Below, in pieces: positions 1 to 13,445 of a DNA stretch of 64,000 bases (positions within the stretch are counted from its first letter, which is position 1; every line of letters begins with the position of its first letter). The notes beneath the pieces are model-generated. The model saw only the letters and a program-made list of their open reading frames with translations, made no database searches and had not been told where the DNA came from. Position numbers and translations under genes: made by a program. The DNA is from Eutreptiella sp. 'Long Island Sound 2002' (Eukaryota; Euglenozoa; Euglenophyceae; Eutreptiales; Eutreptiaceae): contig OZ038381.1 in the NCBI GenBank assembly GCA_964036045.1, positions 100,259,367 through 100,323,366 of the forward strand. The letters are read 5' to 3'.

Positions 1-147
1 GAATGGGATGGCTAGACTAGAGTAGAGCCCGGAGCGATCAGGCAGAGCAATGGCCAAAACGGAAAGGACTAGTGCTTGCTTGCTTGCTTGTTGCTTGTTT
101 GTTGCTTGTTGCTTGTTAGCCAGATTTAAGGCGAGAGGGGTGTAGTA

Positions 148-150
<3 letters not shown>
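1..150 (-). mobile_element. Element A copy 1, cut by the window edge
   Basis: This is the left-end module of a short non-coding repeat (element A) in reverse orientation. It holds the 'ggctagactagagtagagcccgg' type segment, a run of GCTTG/GTTGC short repeats, and the terminal GAGAGGGGTGTAG at about 134-146. The same module appears in opposite orientation at 331-480, so the two form a large inverted repeat around the (TA)n tract. No coding capacity is seen. Confidence 0.7.
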
Positions 151-1800
<1,650 letters not shown>

Positions 1801-2430
1801 GGCCATATTATGCTTTTGCCCCCTCCCCCCCCCATCCCGACCACCGGCGGCACTTTTGGGTGGGGGTACATCTACCCCCCCCCCCCCACCCTATTTTCAG
1901 GATGGAGAGTTCAAAAAAGGACGCTTGGGGGAAGAATGGGACAGTGGGAGAGTTGCATGAGGGCAAAATTATGAAAAAAATGGGGTATGGCATCATTCTT
2001 GGTAGGATCTTACCAATAGTGCCAAAAGTAGCCATTTTACCCTTAAAAATAGCCCAACCCTATCCTTTAACCCCCTGTGCCAAGGAAATTGGAAACATTC
2101 TGTCTCCTTGTGTTTTTTTTCATCATCCATGGTCCCTTTTTGACACTTATCGGGGTAAATAATGGCTTACGTCACAAATTTTGTCCCTAGGTTGCCTTTT
2201 TTTAGCTATCTGGTTAGGAGTTTGTCGTGAATGATGTCATACCCTATTTTTAGCCCTTCCAAGCCCCTATCAGGACACAAAGACCAACCCCTACCCATCT
2301 AAACACGTTTCAAAACATGTTTCTTTGAGTTCCCCACCCCCAAAATAGAGGTGGGTGTCCTTACCTCCCCTTCAATACCCACCCGGTAGTGGGGCTGCAG
2401 GGGGGGGGGGGGCAAAAGCATAATATTGCC
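1801..2430. mobile_element. Element B copy 1, MITE-like with inverted ends
   Basis: About 630 bp with inverted termini. The left end is GGCCATATTATGCTTTTGCC (1801-1820) running into a C tract. The right end is a G tract running into CAAAAGCATAATATTGCC (2413-2430), which pairs with the left end with one mismatch. Both sides abut TA-rich microsatellite. The interior is non-coding. A second copy lies at 17,696-18,253 and a diverged fragment at 30,951-31,174. I infer a TIR-type non-autonomous transposon. Strand is arbitrary. Confidence 0.6.
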
Positions 2431-2459
2431 ATATATATGTATATATATATATATACATG

Positions 2460-2490
<31 letters not shown>

Positions 2491-2494
2491 TTAT
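2431..2494. repeat. (TA)n/(TG)n microsatellite
   Basis: TA dinucleotides followed by a run of TG dinucleotides between element B and element A copy 3. Confidence 0.9.
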
Positions 2495-3829
2495 CCTGCA
2501 ATCTACACCCCTCTCCCGAACTCTAGGTGGCTCCACCATACGGCTCTAAGGTACATGTGAAGGGTACAACTTGGTGCATACATGTGGCGCAAGGGGCTAA
2601 ACTCGGTCAAAACGGGCCCAAAAGGTGCTAATTTCATTTGTTTGTGCACCCCCAATAGTGCGGGAGCACTTTTGGAAAAACACGTTTTTGAAGCTTTTTT
2701 CACCCATTTTTGCTACCAAAACGGCCGCTTTTGAACTCATTTTGGGATTTTCCATGGGCCAAAATGCGTCACCACGGGCTTGTTTGAGCATCCCAAGTAA
2801 TCTCCGACCACCCTTGGTTAAACACATTTTTAACCCATTTTTGACCCATTTTTCGTCCCACAACGGCCACTTTTCAAGGCATTTGTGGATTGTCCATGGG
2901 CCAAAACGCGTCACCAGGAGCTCAACATGGGCTTGTTTGAACATCCCAAATGGTCTAGGATCACTTTTGAAAAAAATTGTTTTTGACCCATTTTGGACCC
3001 ATTTTTGGTCCCAAAGCGACCCATTTTCGGGGCATTTTGGGATTTTTCATGGCCCAAAACGCGTCACCACAGGCTCAAAATTGGCCAAAATCATTGGTTT
3101 GAGCATCCCAAGTGGTCTAGGAACAATTTTGGAAAACATGATTTTTTTCGCCCCGGTGATCCCGGTGGACCCACCGTTGGCCCCCACCGTGCGCGGGCCG
3201 GGCCGCCCTCCGGCACCATCAAGTGAGCACTGTTACGGGGGTCTAGGCATCTCGTTGGCCGATTCCGATGCTTGGAAACCACAAAAAGTGGGGGGTTGCG
3301 GGTGGAACAGGTGCCCTCGGAATTGGGTTTTGAGCCACATAGCCCCCCAAGATACGGCCCGTTCTTGGTTTTGGGCGTGTTTGACATAGACAACGCACAT
3401 TTGTGCCATTTTGGGCCATTTTTGGGCCGTTTCTAGAACACATTGTGGAGTTGGAGGGCAAGAAAGGGGTTTTGGTCACCAGACAATTTAGGCGCACATG
3501 GAGTGTAGGAACCGTTTGCCTTTGTTTGGCCGTTTTGACTAGGTTGCGGGGCCGTTTCCGGCCAAAAAAGCACTTGTCCTTTCCGTTTTTTTGCCCATTA
3601 CTCCGCCTCATCGCTTTGGGTTCTACTCTACTCTAGCCATCCTAGAGCCTAGGTGGTGCCCTTGCCAAATCCAAGTTTTGAGCCAAAAAAACGGCGGTGG
3701 CGCTCCGGGGCGGTGGCGCCAAAACGGGAGGTGCCCTCCCAAAACTGCGCCCAAAACAGCTTGTTTGTTGCTTCCTTGTAGCTTGCTTGCTTGTTAGCTA
3801 GATTTAAGGGGAGAGGGGTGTAGTAATAC
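2495..3829 (-). mobile_element. Element A copy 3, full length, reverse
   Basis: The asymmetric right end CCTGCAATCTACACCCCTC is at 2495-2513 and the left end GGGGAGAGGGGTGTAGTAAT is at about 3808-3827. The interior is the reverse complement of the copy 2 layout. The roughly 150-bp internal repeats each carry a perfect GGCCCAT/ATGGGCC inverted pair or a variant of it. There is no coding capacity. This copy lies wholly inside the left 1.97-kb direct repeat that flanks retro 1. Confidence 0.65.
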
Positions 3830-3852
3830 ATACATACATACATACATACATA

Positions 3853-5972
3853 GCCATAGTCATAGTCATAACCACTTATCATGCCGTCTACTGGAGTTAC
3901 CGGGCATCTCGCGCCGACACGTGGTTCCTGCCTCGCCCGATCCCGTGGGTCCCAGGGCTGCCTGAGGTGGCCCACAGCATGACGGAGGACCCAGAGGACC
4001 GGGGATACCGGCCAACCAGGCTTTGGGGGCAGTGGCAACTGCAAAGCGCTAGCATTAGCAACGGCGACAGACGCTGGCCCGTTTGTTCTCCGGGGGTAAA
4101 GGGGCAAGGCACAGCAACGCAGTAGCATCGCAACAAGCAGAAAGCAAGGGCGTCTCCTATGGGCGCAAAGCAGCAACCAAGGTACAAAGCAGCACACATG
4201 CGGCGAAGCAAGAGCGGACCCCTCGTTGTTCGCGTACCTCCGCCACCGTTGAGACGACCACCACCCGTGACCCCACGTAATCCATTGCCAGCTGCGTACT
4301 CGTAATTGCCCACCACCCCTAACTCCACGTAACCCACTGCCAGCATGCATAGCCAGGATTTCTGGGAGGCTCCAGCCTAGCCTGGCCCTCAGCCTTCATC
4401 GCCTCCATGTCCCCATAATGTACGCCGCCGACCCACCGCACCAGTCCCATAGTATAGTACAGAAACATGGTAGCAACTCCACCTTCCCCGTGGCCCTGAG
4501 CTGCACCCACACCCCAGATATATACCGTGCCGGCACTCCATGTCAGGGGCCAGTACCCAATCAGCTTCGAGGCAACCGCTTGCCCACATATAATATAACA
4601 AGAGGGTCTACAGGGGGGGACGGCGGCCGCCCCGTGACGGGAGTGGCGCAACCCGTGAATAGCGCTGGCTGGTGGGTGCCGTAGCTTGATTATCGACCCT
4701 CTGTAGGGGTACCCACCAGAGGCTCGCCCCAGGCCTCGGTAACCAGGTCCACCTCATCTGGCCCACATACGTTGCCCTGGCGCCTACCCTTGACCCTTAC
4801 CTACACTGATTGGCCAACTCCCGTGGTTGCGCCTCTTCCGCCCCAGCAACGGCTAGGCCGCAGGTTCGGCCCCCACCGACGACGTGGCGAGCCTACTTAT
4901 AGCATTGGCCCGCGCGTCACCCCCTCGACCACTCTGCATGTTGCCTCTAGCCGACCGGACAGGCGCCCCCCAGGAGTAAGCTGCTGTTGTGAAGACTATG
5001 TAGATTACACGTATATAGAGGCGACTGCATACTCGGTGCTACGCCGACGTGTAGTACCGCCGTCGCTACGCCGATGCCACCTGCGAGCCGCCACCGCACG
5101 CACCACCGCAACCGCAAGGCCCTGGTCTGACGGTTAGACTATGTACATGCCCTCAGGCACGGTCCCTCTAGTTTGTTAATGGGGCCAGGGGATGCCCCTG
5201 CAAACTCCTGAGTTGTTAGAGGGGTCAGGGGGACACCCCAGTGCCGCCATGCAACTCCGCGTTACCCCCACAGTACGGCTCCCCAGTACCGCCGCGCGTC
5301 CCCGGTACTCCCACCATACGGACCCCAGTACCGCCACGCATACCCCGTGACGCCAGTACACCGTCATCTGCAACTCCGCGTACCCCTCATGACAGCACCT
5401 CCCAGACCGCCACACCATCCCAAGTACGCCCACCATACGGTCCGCCTAACCATCACGCCGTCGCAATCCTCTTTGCACACTTCGCCGCTTCTGGGGCCTG
5501 CAGGCTGCTCCCGCAACCCCGTGCAACGCGCCCAGGGGGCGTCCTAACGGATGCACCGCAGCGCCGGTAGCGTTGTCGCTTGCCCCCACACAAACCTGTG
5601 AACACCCGGAGTATCCCGAGCAACTACCCCCGGAACTGCCGTAGCCGGGCCGCCACTAGAGACCCCGGTGTCATGGGAATACCCTACAGGGGTTTGGGCC
5701 TTATTACCCTGATCGGGACGACCCATGACACCTCACTATTGTACGCGGCGACCCGGGGCAGGCGGGTGAAGCATCCGTGTCCGACCCTCATGCACGGGGG
5801 CAATACGGCTCACCATCAGGCCGGCACGACCTGTCACATCGCGTTGGCCGTCATACGCCGCCTGCCATTACCGCACACTCAGGTCATGAGGGCACCGCTT
5901 CTCAGGTGCCACCCCCGCCGCTGCGTCCAGCATAGGGACGGTGCCAAGCGCACCCACATTTCCCATACTCTG
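3853..5972 (-). other. 3' non-coding region and hexamer tail of retro 1
   Basis: About 2.1 kb after the last ORF2 segment with no frame that continues the protein. Positions 3853-4400 match 21,650-22,178 in inverted orientation. Near 5,240-5,400 there are short internal repeats of the CAGTACCGCC type. The small ORFs seen on both strands are judged fortuitous. Confidence 0.65.
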
Positions 5973-7486
5973 TCAAGCTGCATTACCCCCGGCCCCCACC
6001 GCGCCGTCACCATTTCCTCCATGATGCCACAACCAGAGTACCAGCGAGTCGCCTTCCAGAGCTGCCCACCACAGCAGTAGGGGCAGGGCTGCCGTCGGCG
6101 CACCGGGGCGTCTCACCCCTTCCACCCGGACGCTCCTCGGGTCACCCTGGATTGCCTTCCAGGTACTTGCGGACATCTCTCCACAGTGCCGCAGCGCCCA
6201 CCTCGCCTTAGGCCACCCCCTATCGGCAAGCCCCCGACACGTCCCGCATAGTGGGACGGAGGCACATTGATGAACCCAAACCGACGTCGTCTCCCTGCAC
6301 CCGTGGCATTGCTGTGGGAGCACGGACCGCGACGGAACGCAACTACCATCACAACACTGTGACCACGGGTCCTGCCACACATCACAGCACGCTTCCTGGA
6401 GACAAAGCAAAGCACCTGCCAGCGCGCGTGCAGTGGCACAACTGAGCAGGCTGCGCCTCGCTTCATCCCACGTGGACACCGGGCGGAGTATCGGCTGTCC
6501 GTTGGGCATCACTTGTAGGCTCTCAAGCAGCCGGGGCCACCGCGCTACTTTGGGGCCACGTGTGCCATGTGTCAGGAGCTCCCAACCATAGTCCCGCACG
6601 ATCTCCCCGATGACTTCAACCCCGTCCACCCCCGGGACCCTGGCAGACGCGAGAACCAAGCGTTGTCCTCCCGCCTGAGCCTCAACGACCGCCGTTAGGC
6701 CCAGGGTATCGAGGGTGTGACGGGCATCGGCAGCCACGAGGTCGTCCCCCTCTGGCAGAGAGAACATGGCCTCCGTGACGTGGCCCTGCGCGTCGTCGCC
6801 CTGCACTCGTGCCAGTTGCTTGGAGCCCACCAACACGGCCATGGACCGCCGCTCCGTGACTGCCGGAATGGCTCGTCGCAGCTGCCGGTCATACAGCCAC
6901 AACGTCCCCACGTCGAGCACGACAGCTACCGCCAGGACTGGAGGTTGCACAGAGGCTGGTGAAAGACCGGCAGCACCTCGCGACGCCAGCCCATGACGCT
7001 CCCCACAGCCGGATGGTCTGCGTACACCTGGAGCCAGGGATCACTCTGGCCGTCAGGGCCCCTCACCATGGTACCACTCACCATGGTCCACGACTGCGCC
7101 GACACCACGCGGGACCACTCCCGGAATGCCGGGAAGTCCCGAGCCATCCAGGAACCGATCCACTGGCTAAAGGCCTGCGCCACCGCCGCCATCCAGTGAG
7201 GGAACAAGGACGCGGCCTCCTCGTGCGCGATGTACGACCTGGGCACCAACAGCGCATGCAGCGGTGACCTCTGAAAGGTCGCCTGCAGGTCGCTGGGGAG
7301 GCCGTCGAACGGGTTCCACGGCGGACGTTGTTGGACCCTCCCTGCTGGCGGGCAGAAGGGTGTATCACCTCGCAGGAACGCGTACAGTGTCCTCCGTCGA
7401 TCTTGCATCGGCAGCTGCATGATCTGGGTGAGCCGATGGTTCCTGCGGGCATACACATCTTCCCTAACCTGGACCATGTCGTCCAC
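5973..7486 (-). pseudogene. C-terminal extension of retro 1 ORF2, Cys-rich
   Basis: Two overlapping segments in different frames (7,486-6,926 and 6,950-5,973) extend the protein about 500 residues past the zinc knuckle. The second has a dense Cys/His patch at about 6,210-6,370 (C-C-x3-C, C-x2-C, H-x-C, C-x2-C), which looks like a zinc-binding module. I do not recognise the family. It may be a lineage-specific ORF2 tail. The end at 5,973 is the last plausible stop. Confidence 0.4.
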
Positions 7487-7489
7487 AAA

Positions 7490-8210
7490 GAGCTTGGCCT
7501 TCGCAAGGCCCCGGGACGACCCGCCCGCACTGCCGGGAACTGCCGCTTAAGGTCCCCGGGGATGACACCCGCCATCAGGGATTCCGTCCACCTGCAGCCG
7601 TGCTTCCTCCACGCCAAGAACTCCACCGCCCTGTCCGTCAGGGGAAGCTCCGCCGTGAACTCCACCACACGCCTGCACAGGAGTCGTGCCACCTCCTCGT
7701 CCCGCGCACACAGCAAGCGCATGTGGCCAATGTCCTCCTCCAGCCCCCCACAGAAGATACAGGGGTGGGCCGGTATTGCCACACGCGTGAGCTTCTGCCT
7801 CCACCGTCGCATGACCTGCATGGTGGATAAGCGACCGTCACGTGCCCGCAGCATATTTCTGTGCGTTGGGCCGTGGTGTATAGCTCCCAGGGGAACCGCC
7901 TCACAGGCGCTAGCCAGTGGCGTCTGGGCCCTGGTGCGCGCCGCCAGCGAGCGCCACTCCATCTCCCTGACGAGCTGAAGGGCTTGCATGGAGGGCACAC
8001 GCGGCTCGAGCTCTCCATCATCTCCAGGCACCAAGAGGATGGCGTGCTCCTTGGGCAGGACGAGATGAACAGGCGGGGCCATCGCACGGGCTGCGGCACA
8101 GTCCGGCGCCTCAAGCGGGACTGCCGCCAAGTGCGAGCTCTGCCGCACCACCCAATGGTGTGGCCCCCCTACTGTGCGTGGTAGCCGCCGCACCCCCTCC
8201 ACTATCCAGC
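7490..8210 (-). pseudogene. zf-RVT-like zinc knuckle segment of retro 1
   Basis: CIFCGG followed by EEDIGHMRLLC (about 7,700-7,761) gives C-x2-C-x7-H-x4-C, the zinc-binding pattern often found after the RT of plant and algal LINEs. Flanking sequence such as MQVMRRWRQKL and AVEFLAWRKH looks protein-like and is in one frame. The role is inferred to be nucleic-acid binding during reverse transcription. Confidence 0.65.
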
Positions 8211-8840
8211 TTAGTGCGTGCTGGTTGACGAGATGCGAGGTCGGCCCTTGATGCCACGGTACAGGGCCTCCTGCGCCCTGCGCAGGTGCGCCCCAATGAT
8301 GGAGGTATCCACCACGTGCACCGTGCACGCCAACGGGGGCGTGTGCAACAGGTATGCCGCCGCGCCGATGATCTCCACCTCCGGGACCGTGCCGTAGATG
8401 GCACCCGTCCACGTGGGGCTCCCATGGGTGGCCACCGCCACATTGGTGGCTTCGTCCCCCTGGGGCGACGCGTCAGACGACGTGACTTTGGTCGCCACCG
8501 GCACCCAACAGTACCGGCGGGGTTCCAGCCATGCCACGTCGGAGTGGGGGCTCTGCATGACTCTTCCCAGGGACGGCGCGCTGGAGGCCGTGAGCTCCGG
8601 GGACAGGACCAGTTTTGGCTGATACACCGCATGTGCCCTGCAGGCCAGGTCGCATCTGCAGACAGACTTGATGGCGTCAAGGGCCGTGGTATACTCCGCT
8701 CCCCAAACCGTCGTGGAGCAGGAGGGCTTGTACACCACCACAGAGCCCTGTTCCACCGCCCCGCCGTCACGCAAGACGTGACGGCGACATGCGGATCGTG
8801 TGGCACGTTGGACATCCGAACCACCTCCGGGAGCAAGCAC
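8211..8840 (-). pseudogene. RNase H-like segment of retro 1, catalytic Asp replaced
   Basis: The order VAVATHGSPTW, VEIIGAAAYLL and HVVDTSII follows the first, second and third catalytic blocks of RNase H (usually TDGS, E-xx-A and TDSQ). The first block reads THGS with His at 8,424-8,426, so the first metal-binding Asp appears to be missing. The assignment rests on spacing and pattern rather than strong identity. If it is correct, the domain lies before the zinc knuckle, opposite to the order in retro 2. Confidence 0.45.
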
Positions 8841-11353
8841 TCATCGGCGTACGGGACGGGGCCTGCTGGCAGCAGAAGGACGATTGCCCACTCGCTGCAC
8901 CCGTGCACCGCCGCGCATGCCGTGGAAAACGCGGGCCGCCCGTGCACAACCCACAGGGGTGATGGGTTTATGCCGCCCCCGGCATGTGGCGTGAGCAGAC
9001 GGACGGACTCCGGATCGTCTTGCTGTCGGTAACCTTCAAAGACATCCCCGAGCAGGAACAGGAGGGCGGCTAGCGGGACGAACGGCATGGACTGCCCCGG
9101 GTTCGCCGGGTCCCATCCTTCTTCCCTGTACCCGCCCACCACATACACGTCCCCCGTAGTGGACTGCCTAGTGCGTTTGCTGGCCTTCTTGCGGCGCACC
9201 GGGTGAATTAGACGGTGAGTTAATGGACCAGGCAACTGCTGCCGGAAGACGTCGCGGAGCCCCGTGAACCACACGTGGTCCAGCTGATTGGGCCCCACTC
9301 CCGCGTGAGGAAGGTGCAGGTGGTCCTCATGACACTCCTGGAGCTCGACGGCCAACTGCCCAGGTGCAGGACAGGGGAGTCGCGCATGCAGGAGGTCATT
9401 TGCGGGATCAGTCAGGGACTGTACCACCGCGTCCGTGCGGGGCCCCGAGAGAACGCAGATGTCCCTACCCTTGAAGGTGTAGGACTGGGATGCCCACTTC
9501 CGTCCCGCCCACTGCACCTGCGGCAGATGGGCGTGTACGCACGAGTACACTAACGACGTTATGAGGAGTCCTACACGCAACGTCCCCATCGCCCGGAGTA
9601 CTCTGTCCACCCACGTACTGCCAGTGTGCGTGGCGAATGACGCGGAGGGCACCAGGAACTGTCCACACACACCGTACTGCAAGTGCATGTCTCCAAGCAT
9701 AGCTCGCAGCTCAGTCCGGACCGTCGCCGACCGGTGGTGCGTGAGTTCAGCCAGGGTCGCTACGACGGAGTCGCGGCAGATAACCTCGACATCTGCCAGC
9801 CGTAATCCATGACCAGACCGCACCGCCACGTTGGACAGGTCCTTGGGCAGCTTCTCGAATTGCAGGGCCGCAGCCTTGATGGCAGCATTCAGCTTGACCA
9901 CTGCCTCCGCCGTGTCGGACAGGTACGGCGCCGCGTACCGCACGATGCCTCCAACCACTGCCGCCATCACCTCATGGGGTACCGACGCCGGCCCCAGCGT
10001 GTTCTTGCACCAGCCCAGCAGAGCTTCACACCGGAGTACATGTTTGTCCTTCATGGTTGCTATCCCCCTTGGATCAAGGCGTAGGCCCAAGTAGGGCACC
10101 GTGCCCTTGGCGCGTAAGCACACCCATGGGGCTGCCGCGTTCCCCGGGTTCAGGCACACCATGATCGAAGGGATGCGAGCAGTATTGGCATAGGCGCACT
10201 TGCCGACGTCGAGGGACATGCCCATGTCCGTTAGGTACTGTGCAATCGCTGCCGCGTACTCCAGGAATTGCGGCAAGGAGTGCGCTATCAATAGGAGGTC
10301 ATCACAGTACGCTTGCACCACGGGCGGCACAGCATGGCGAGTATCTTCCGGCGCCTTGTATGCAAGGCTCCTCTGGAGAGGTTCCAAGAGGAGGAGGTAG
10401 AGCACAGCGCTCTCCGCGCTGCCCTGCCGCACGGCCCTGTGGAGCCGAATGCTCGGCGTTGGGCCGTGCGCAGTGACGATGCGCACGACAGACCCGCAGC
10501 TGAGGGTGTGGAAGAGCCTGATGAGCTCCTCCGGGACCCCCATGTGGCGCAGGAGGAGCGCCAACGCCCCATGCGGCGCTGTGTCAAACGCCTTGGACAC
10601 GTCGAAGGCCAGGACGTGGTTCTCCTCCTGCCCGCGCTGGGCCAGGAACACCGGGGCAGCTGCCGTGGAGCCTGGCATGACCCCGAACTGCCAGTCCGCA
10701 GCCAATCCCTTGCGTGTGCAGGACGGCCGTTAACCTCCGCATGAGGGGGGTCATGAGCATCCGCATGTCTTGCTGCCCTAGCGCTCTCGGCCTGTACTCG
10801 TCCAGGTTGCCCGTGGCCGCACCCTTGGGCATTAGCCAGACAATGGCCTCGTGCCAGGATTCCGGGACGTCCGCACCCCGCAGGATGGCTCTGTACGCGT
10901 GCACCAGGAGCCCCTGTACCGGCTCAGGCAGCTCGCTATGAGGGCAGCCGTGACTCGGTTGGACCCCGGAGCCTTGTCGTCTGCCACGGCCTGCTTCACG
11001 GCGTCTTTGAGGTCCTGCAGGGTGTAGTCCTGAACCGACCTCCATTCCTCCGGCACCCCTCGAGGGATGTGGGCCCGGACCAGCCGCTCGAAGGCCGGCA
11101 GGTTCACTGGCCGCTTGGCGTACAGCGCCTCCCAGTACCTGTGGACCTCGCCGATGACGTCCGAGGCCTCCATGAGCACCTTCTCCGACTCCCGGATGCG
11201 TACGGACCAGAGGCCTAACGGGGCATAGTTCACCACGTTGATGGCCCCCCGTATCGCCGTCCATCGGAGCTGCAGGTCCGGTACCCTGCCCCGCCAATAG
11301 TCCTTTATGGACCTGCGCCTGTTGCTCTTGAGGACACCCCGCAGCTCTTCCAC
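8790..11353 (-). pseudogene. Reverse transcriptase domain of retro 1
   Basis: RT copies the element RNA at the nicked target. The fingers begin with DDKAPGSNRV in the 11,353 frame, then VPESWHEAIVWLMPKG in another frame, then the palm in the 10,705 frame. Motif A is AFDVSKAFDTAPH (catalytic Asp at 10,601-10,603), motif B is RQGSAESA, motif C is AYCDD (10,298-10,309) and motif E-like is YLGLRLDP. The YCDD box, with Cys in place of the usual Ala, is a tolerated variant. After the thumb the frame stays open to about 8,790 with a long region of no recognised domain, and it leaves frame there. Confidence 0.85.
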
Positions 11354-11369
11354 GCGAGTCTCTAGCTGG

Positions 11370-12665
11370 TGGAGCTGCTGGTTCCAACGCGGCGCGCAGG
11401 TCCTCCACCGTGGCAGGGGACAGGTCGGGGTCCACCTGTCGGAGGGGCCGTAGCACGGCAGCCGCCTCCTGGAAGTGGAGCCCGGCCGTTGCCGCGTCCC
11501 GTTGCCACAGCTTATGGGCGCGCCACGCCAGGGCTTGCTGATCCGAGAGGACCTGGGCTAGAGACGCCTCCGTCTCCGCCTGCCCGTACGGGTACCGCGG
11601 GTCCATGCCCGACGGCATGCGCACTCCCGTGACCCTGGACACGTCATCGCGGAAGGCGTAGAGCAGGTCGAAGACCGCTTGCACCTCCGACGTGCCCATG
11701 GTGGCGGTGTCCTGGTCCGACGAGAGCCAGGCCCGCAGCGTCCGATCCTCGCAGGCTCTCTGCAGTACCGCCACCGCCGCCTCACGAACCCCCGGGGAGT
11801 CCGGGCGTATGGCACGCAGCTTGCCCTGGGCGTGCGAGTAGGCCATCCTGGTGACCCTCTCTTTGCCGGCCACCGCCAGCGGGATGTCGAGGACCACGGG
11901 GCCATGATCCGACCCCAGCGACGCAGGGGACCGTCCCGGGGCTGGGTGCGGGCGCTCACGCGCCGCCCACGGGACCAGCGGCGAGTGTAGCAGGAAGGAG
12001 TCCAGTCGATGCCCTGCCCTCGTGGGCCTCCTGTCCTCCTCCTCTGCCGCGCCCGCCCTGTGGAACCCGCACTGTTCCCACAGGGCCTGGAACCTCCTCG
12101 TGGTGGGGTGCCACGGGGACTCCAGCCACACGTTGAAGTCCCCTCCGAGGAGCACGGCCCTTGTGCCTCCCGCGCTTTTGGCCGCCGCGTACATGGCCAC
12201 GTCAGCCCAGAAGGACGCCTTAGACGTCCAGGAATCGCCGCCGTTGCCTGGGCCTCGGACGTTGATGACCGTGAGGGTGCCACCCGCGGTCACCACATCA
12301 AGGGCCATGGCCTTGCCTGGCACGATGTCCACGACGTCTCGAACTTCCTCCGCGGCGAACACGTCCGCCCGAAGGGCAATCAAGAGCCCGCCGCGCACCG
12401 CTGCCGCCGACGCTGCCCGGGCATCCACCCCCGGGAACGCATGATACCCATGGTGCCGCCACTGATTCTCCGAGTGCACCACGCCCTGGGGGTCTTGCAG
12501 GCCCGTCTCCTGGAAGAGGCCCAGGATGGCACCCTCGGCCTTCATAATGCCCGCCGCCACCACCTCACCGTCGAACATAACTGGGGCCATTGGTACGCCG
12601 TCCCCCCGCATCGAGCCCTAGACGTTCCAGGACACCGCCGTCCGGGTGTCGGAACCGGGGCCCCT
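11370..12665 (-). pseudogene. APE-type endonuclease domain of retro 1
   Basis: This domain opens the target DNA for target-primed reverse transcription. Visible motifs are SWNV (12,621-12,632) followed by TAG, FQET with the metal-binding Glu at 12,507-12,509, GGDFNVW with Asp and Asn at 12,132-12,140, RLDSFLL, and GSDHGPV with Ser-Asp-His at 11,904-11,912. All the core catalytic positions of the family are present, so the fold was functional before the nonsense mutation. The first ATG after the TAG (12,609-12,611) would omit the first strand and is unlikely to be the true start. Confidence 0.8.
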
Positions 12666-13445
12666 TCACGGCTGCGCTGTTGGATCATGGCCCCCCGCCG
12701 GATCCAGATCATTGGACGGAGGGGGACCACCCGCGCCCGGTGCGGGCGGCTGGCGAGACGGCCCCTGTCCCCGTGGGTCACCGCTTGAGGTGGCCGCCGT
12801 CGGCCTAGACCCGGCAGATGCAGCGGTCGACCCCGCGGCTCCTCCGCTCGACGTACTTGCTCCCGCTCTCCCCGTAGAAGTTGTCGCTCCACGATGTGCC
12901 GCAGACCCAACTGCCCCATGCTGTGTTGCCGACTGTGAAACTCCTTGCCCTCCCGCGGGGCGGGCACTCGTGGGCATCGCAAGTGCTCTGGACCTCGCCT
13001 GGGCCGATGCGAAAGGCCCCGCTTGGCCTCCTGGCATAATGCCGGCCAGCATGGCTATCGCTTGGTCCCGTTGAGCTGGATCAGCCCCATGGTCCCGTTG
13101 AAGGTGATCCAGCAGGTCCCTGGGGTGGAGGTGGGCGGGCCGGCAGTGCTTGCCGGCTTTCCACGAGCAGTGGCCACCTTCATCCAGTCGAGACCAGGGG
13201 CAGACGTTGATCACCTTCGATCCACGCTGCTCCGTGGCCAGGCCGCCGCCGAAGTGCCGCACCACGTACCGAATGTTGGCATAGCTGCCATACTGGGGTG
13301 GGGGGCTCCTCTTGGGTGGCGGCTCGAGTGCTGTCTTTGGAGCTGGCCTCGCCGCAGCGGCCAGGGGTGCCGCAGGCCGAACCGGCGGCACGCCTGGTGG
13401 TTGCGGCAGGTGCAGCATCCCCCCCACGGGAAATTGCTCCTCCAC
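12666..13445 (-). pseudogene. ORF1 C-terminal segment with Cys/His cluster
   Basis: The open segment runs 259 residues and continues upstream through a TAG near 13,476 in the same frame. It holds a Cys/His-rich patch (CPWSR...HCSW...HCRP...HLH...DHLQRDH) that could bind zinc, then a Ser/Ala/Gly/Thr-rich low-complexity tail. It ends at TGA 12,666-12,668. The same frame goes directly on into the APE domain of ORF2, about 12 codons later. No named family is recognised. Confidence 0.5.

Larger units (their letters stand above)
1867..3852. repeat. Left copy of the ~1.97-kb direct repeat flanking retro 1
   Basis: This runs from TACATCTACCCC inside element B, through the rest of B and all of element A copy 3, into the CATA microsatellite. 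The same order recurs at 17,696-19,680 with a constant offset of about 15,830 and a few per cent difference by eye. Upstream of this copy is the left part of element B (1801-1866), and downstream of the other copy the next element A follows. Removing retro 1 and one repeat copy therefore restores an intact B-A-(TA)n-A locus. I read it as a very long target-site duplication. Confidence 0.75.
5973..12665 (-). pseudogene. Retro 1 ORF2 polyprotein (APE-RT-RNase H), broken
   Basis: The replication polyprotein of the LINE: it nicks target DNA, reverse-transcribes the element RNA and may degrade the RNA. Segments in order are APE endonuclease (12,665-11,370), RT start (11,353-10,930), RT palm (10,930-9,900), thumb and connection (to about 8,790), RNase H-like (8,840-8,211), zinc knuckle (8,210-7,490) and a long C-terminus (7,486-5,973). 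Each joint changes frame, so at least six indels exist. A TAG at 12,618-12,620 also interrupts the N-terminal SWNV motif of APE. The product cannot be made intact from this copy. Confidence 0.8.

Noticed and set aside
3649-4350. Minus-strand ORF of 233 codons
   Set aside because: It crosses from retro 1 3' non-coding sequence through a microsatellite into element A, so it cannot be a conserved gene.
5580-6080. Plus-strand ORF of 166 codons, and similar plus-strand ORFs up to 17.7 kb
   Set aside because: Antisense to the retro 1 coding region, which has recognisable motifs on the minus strand.
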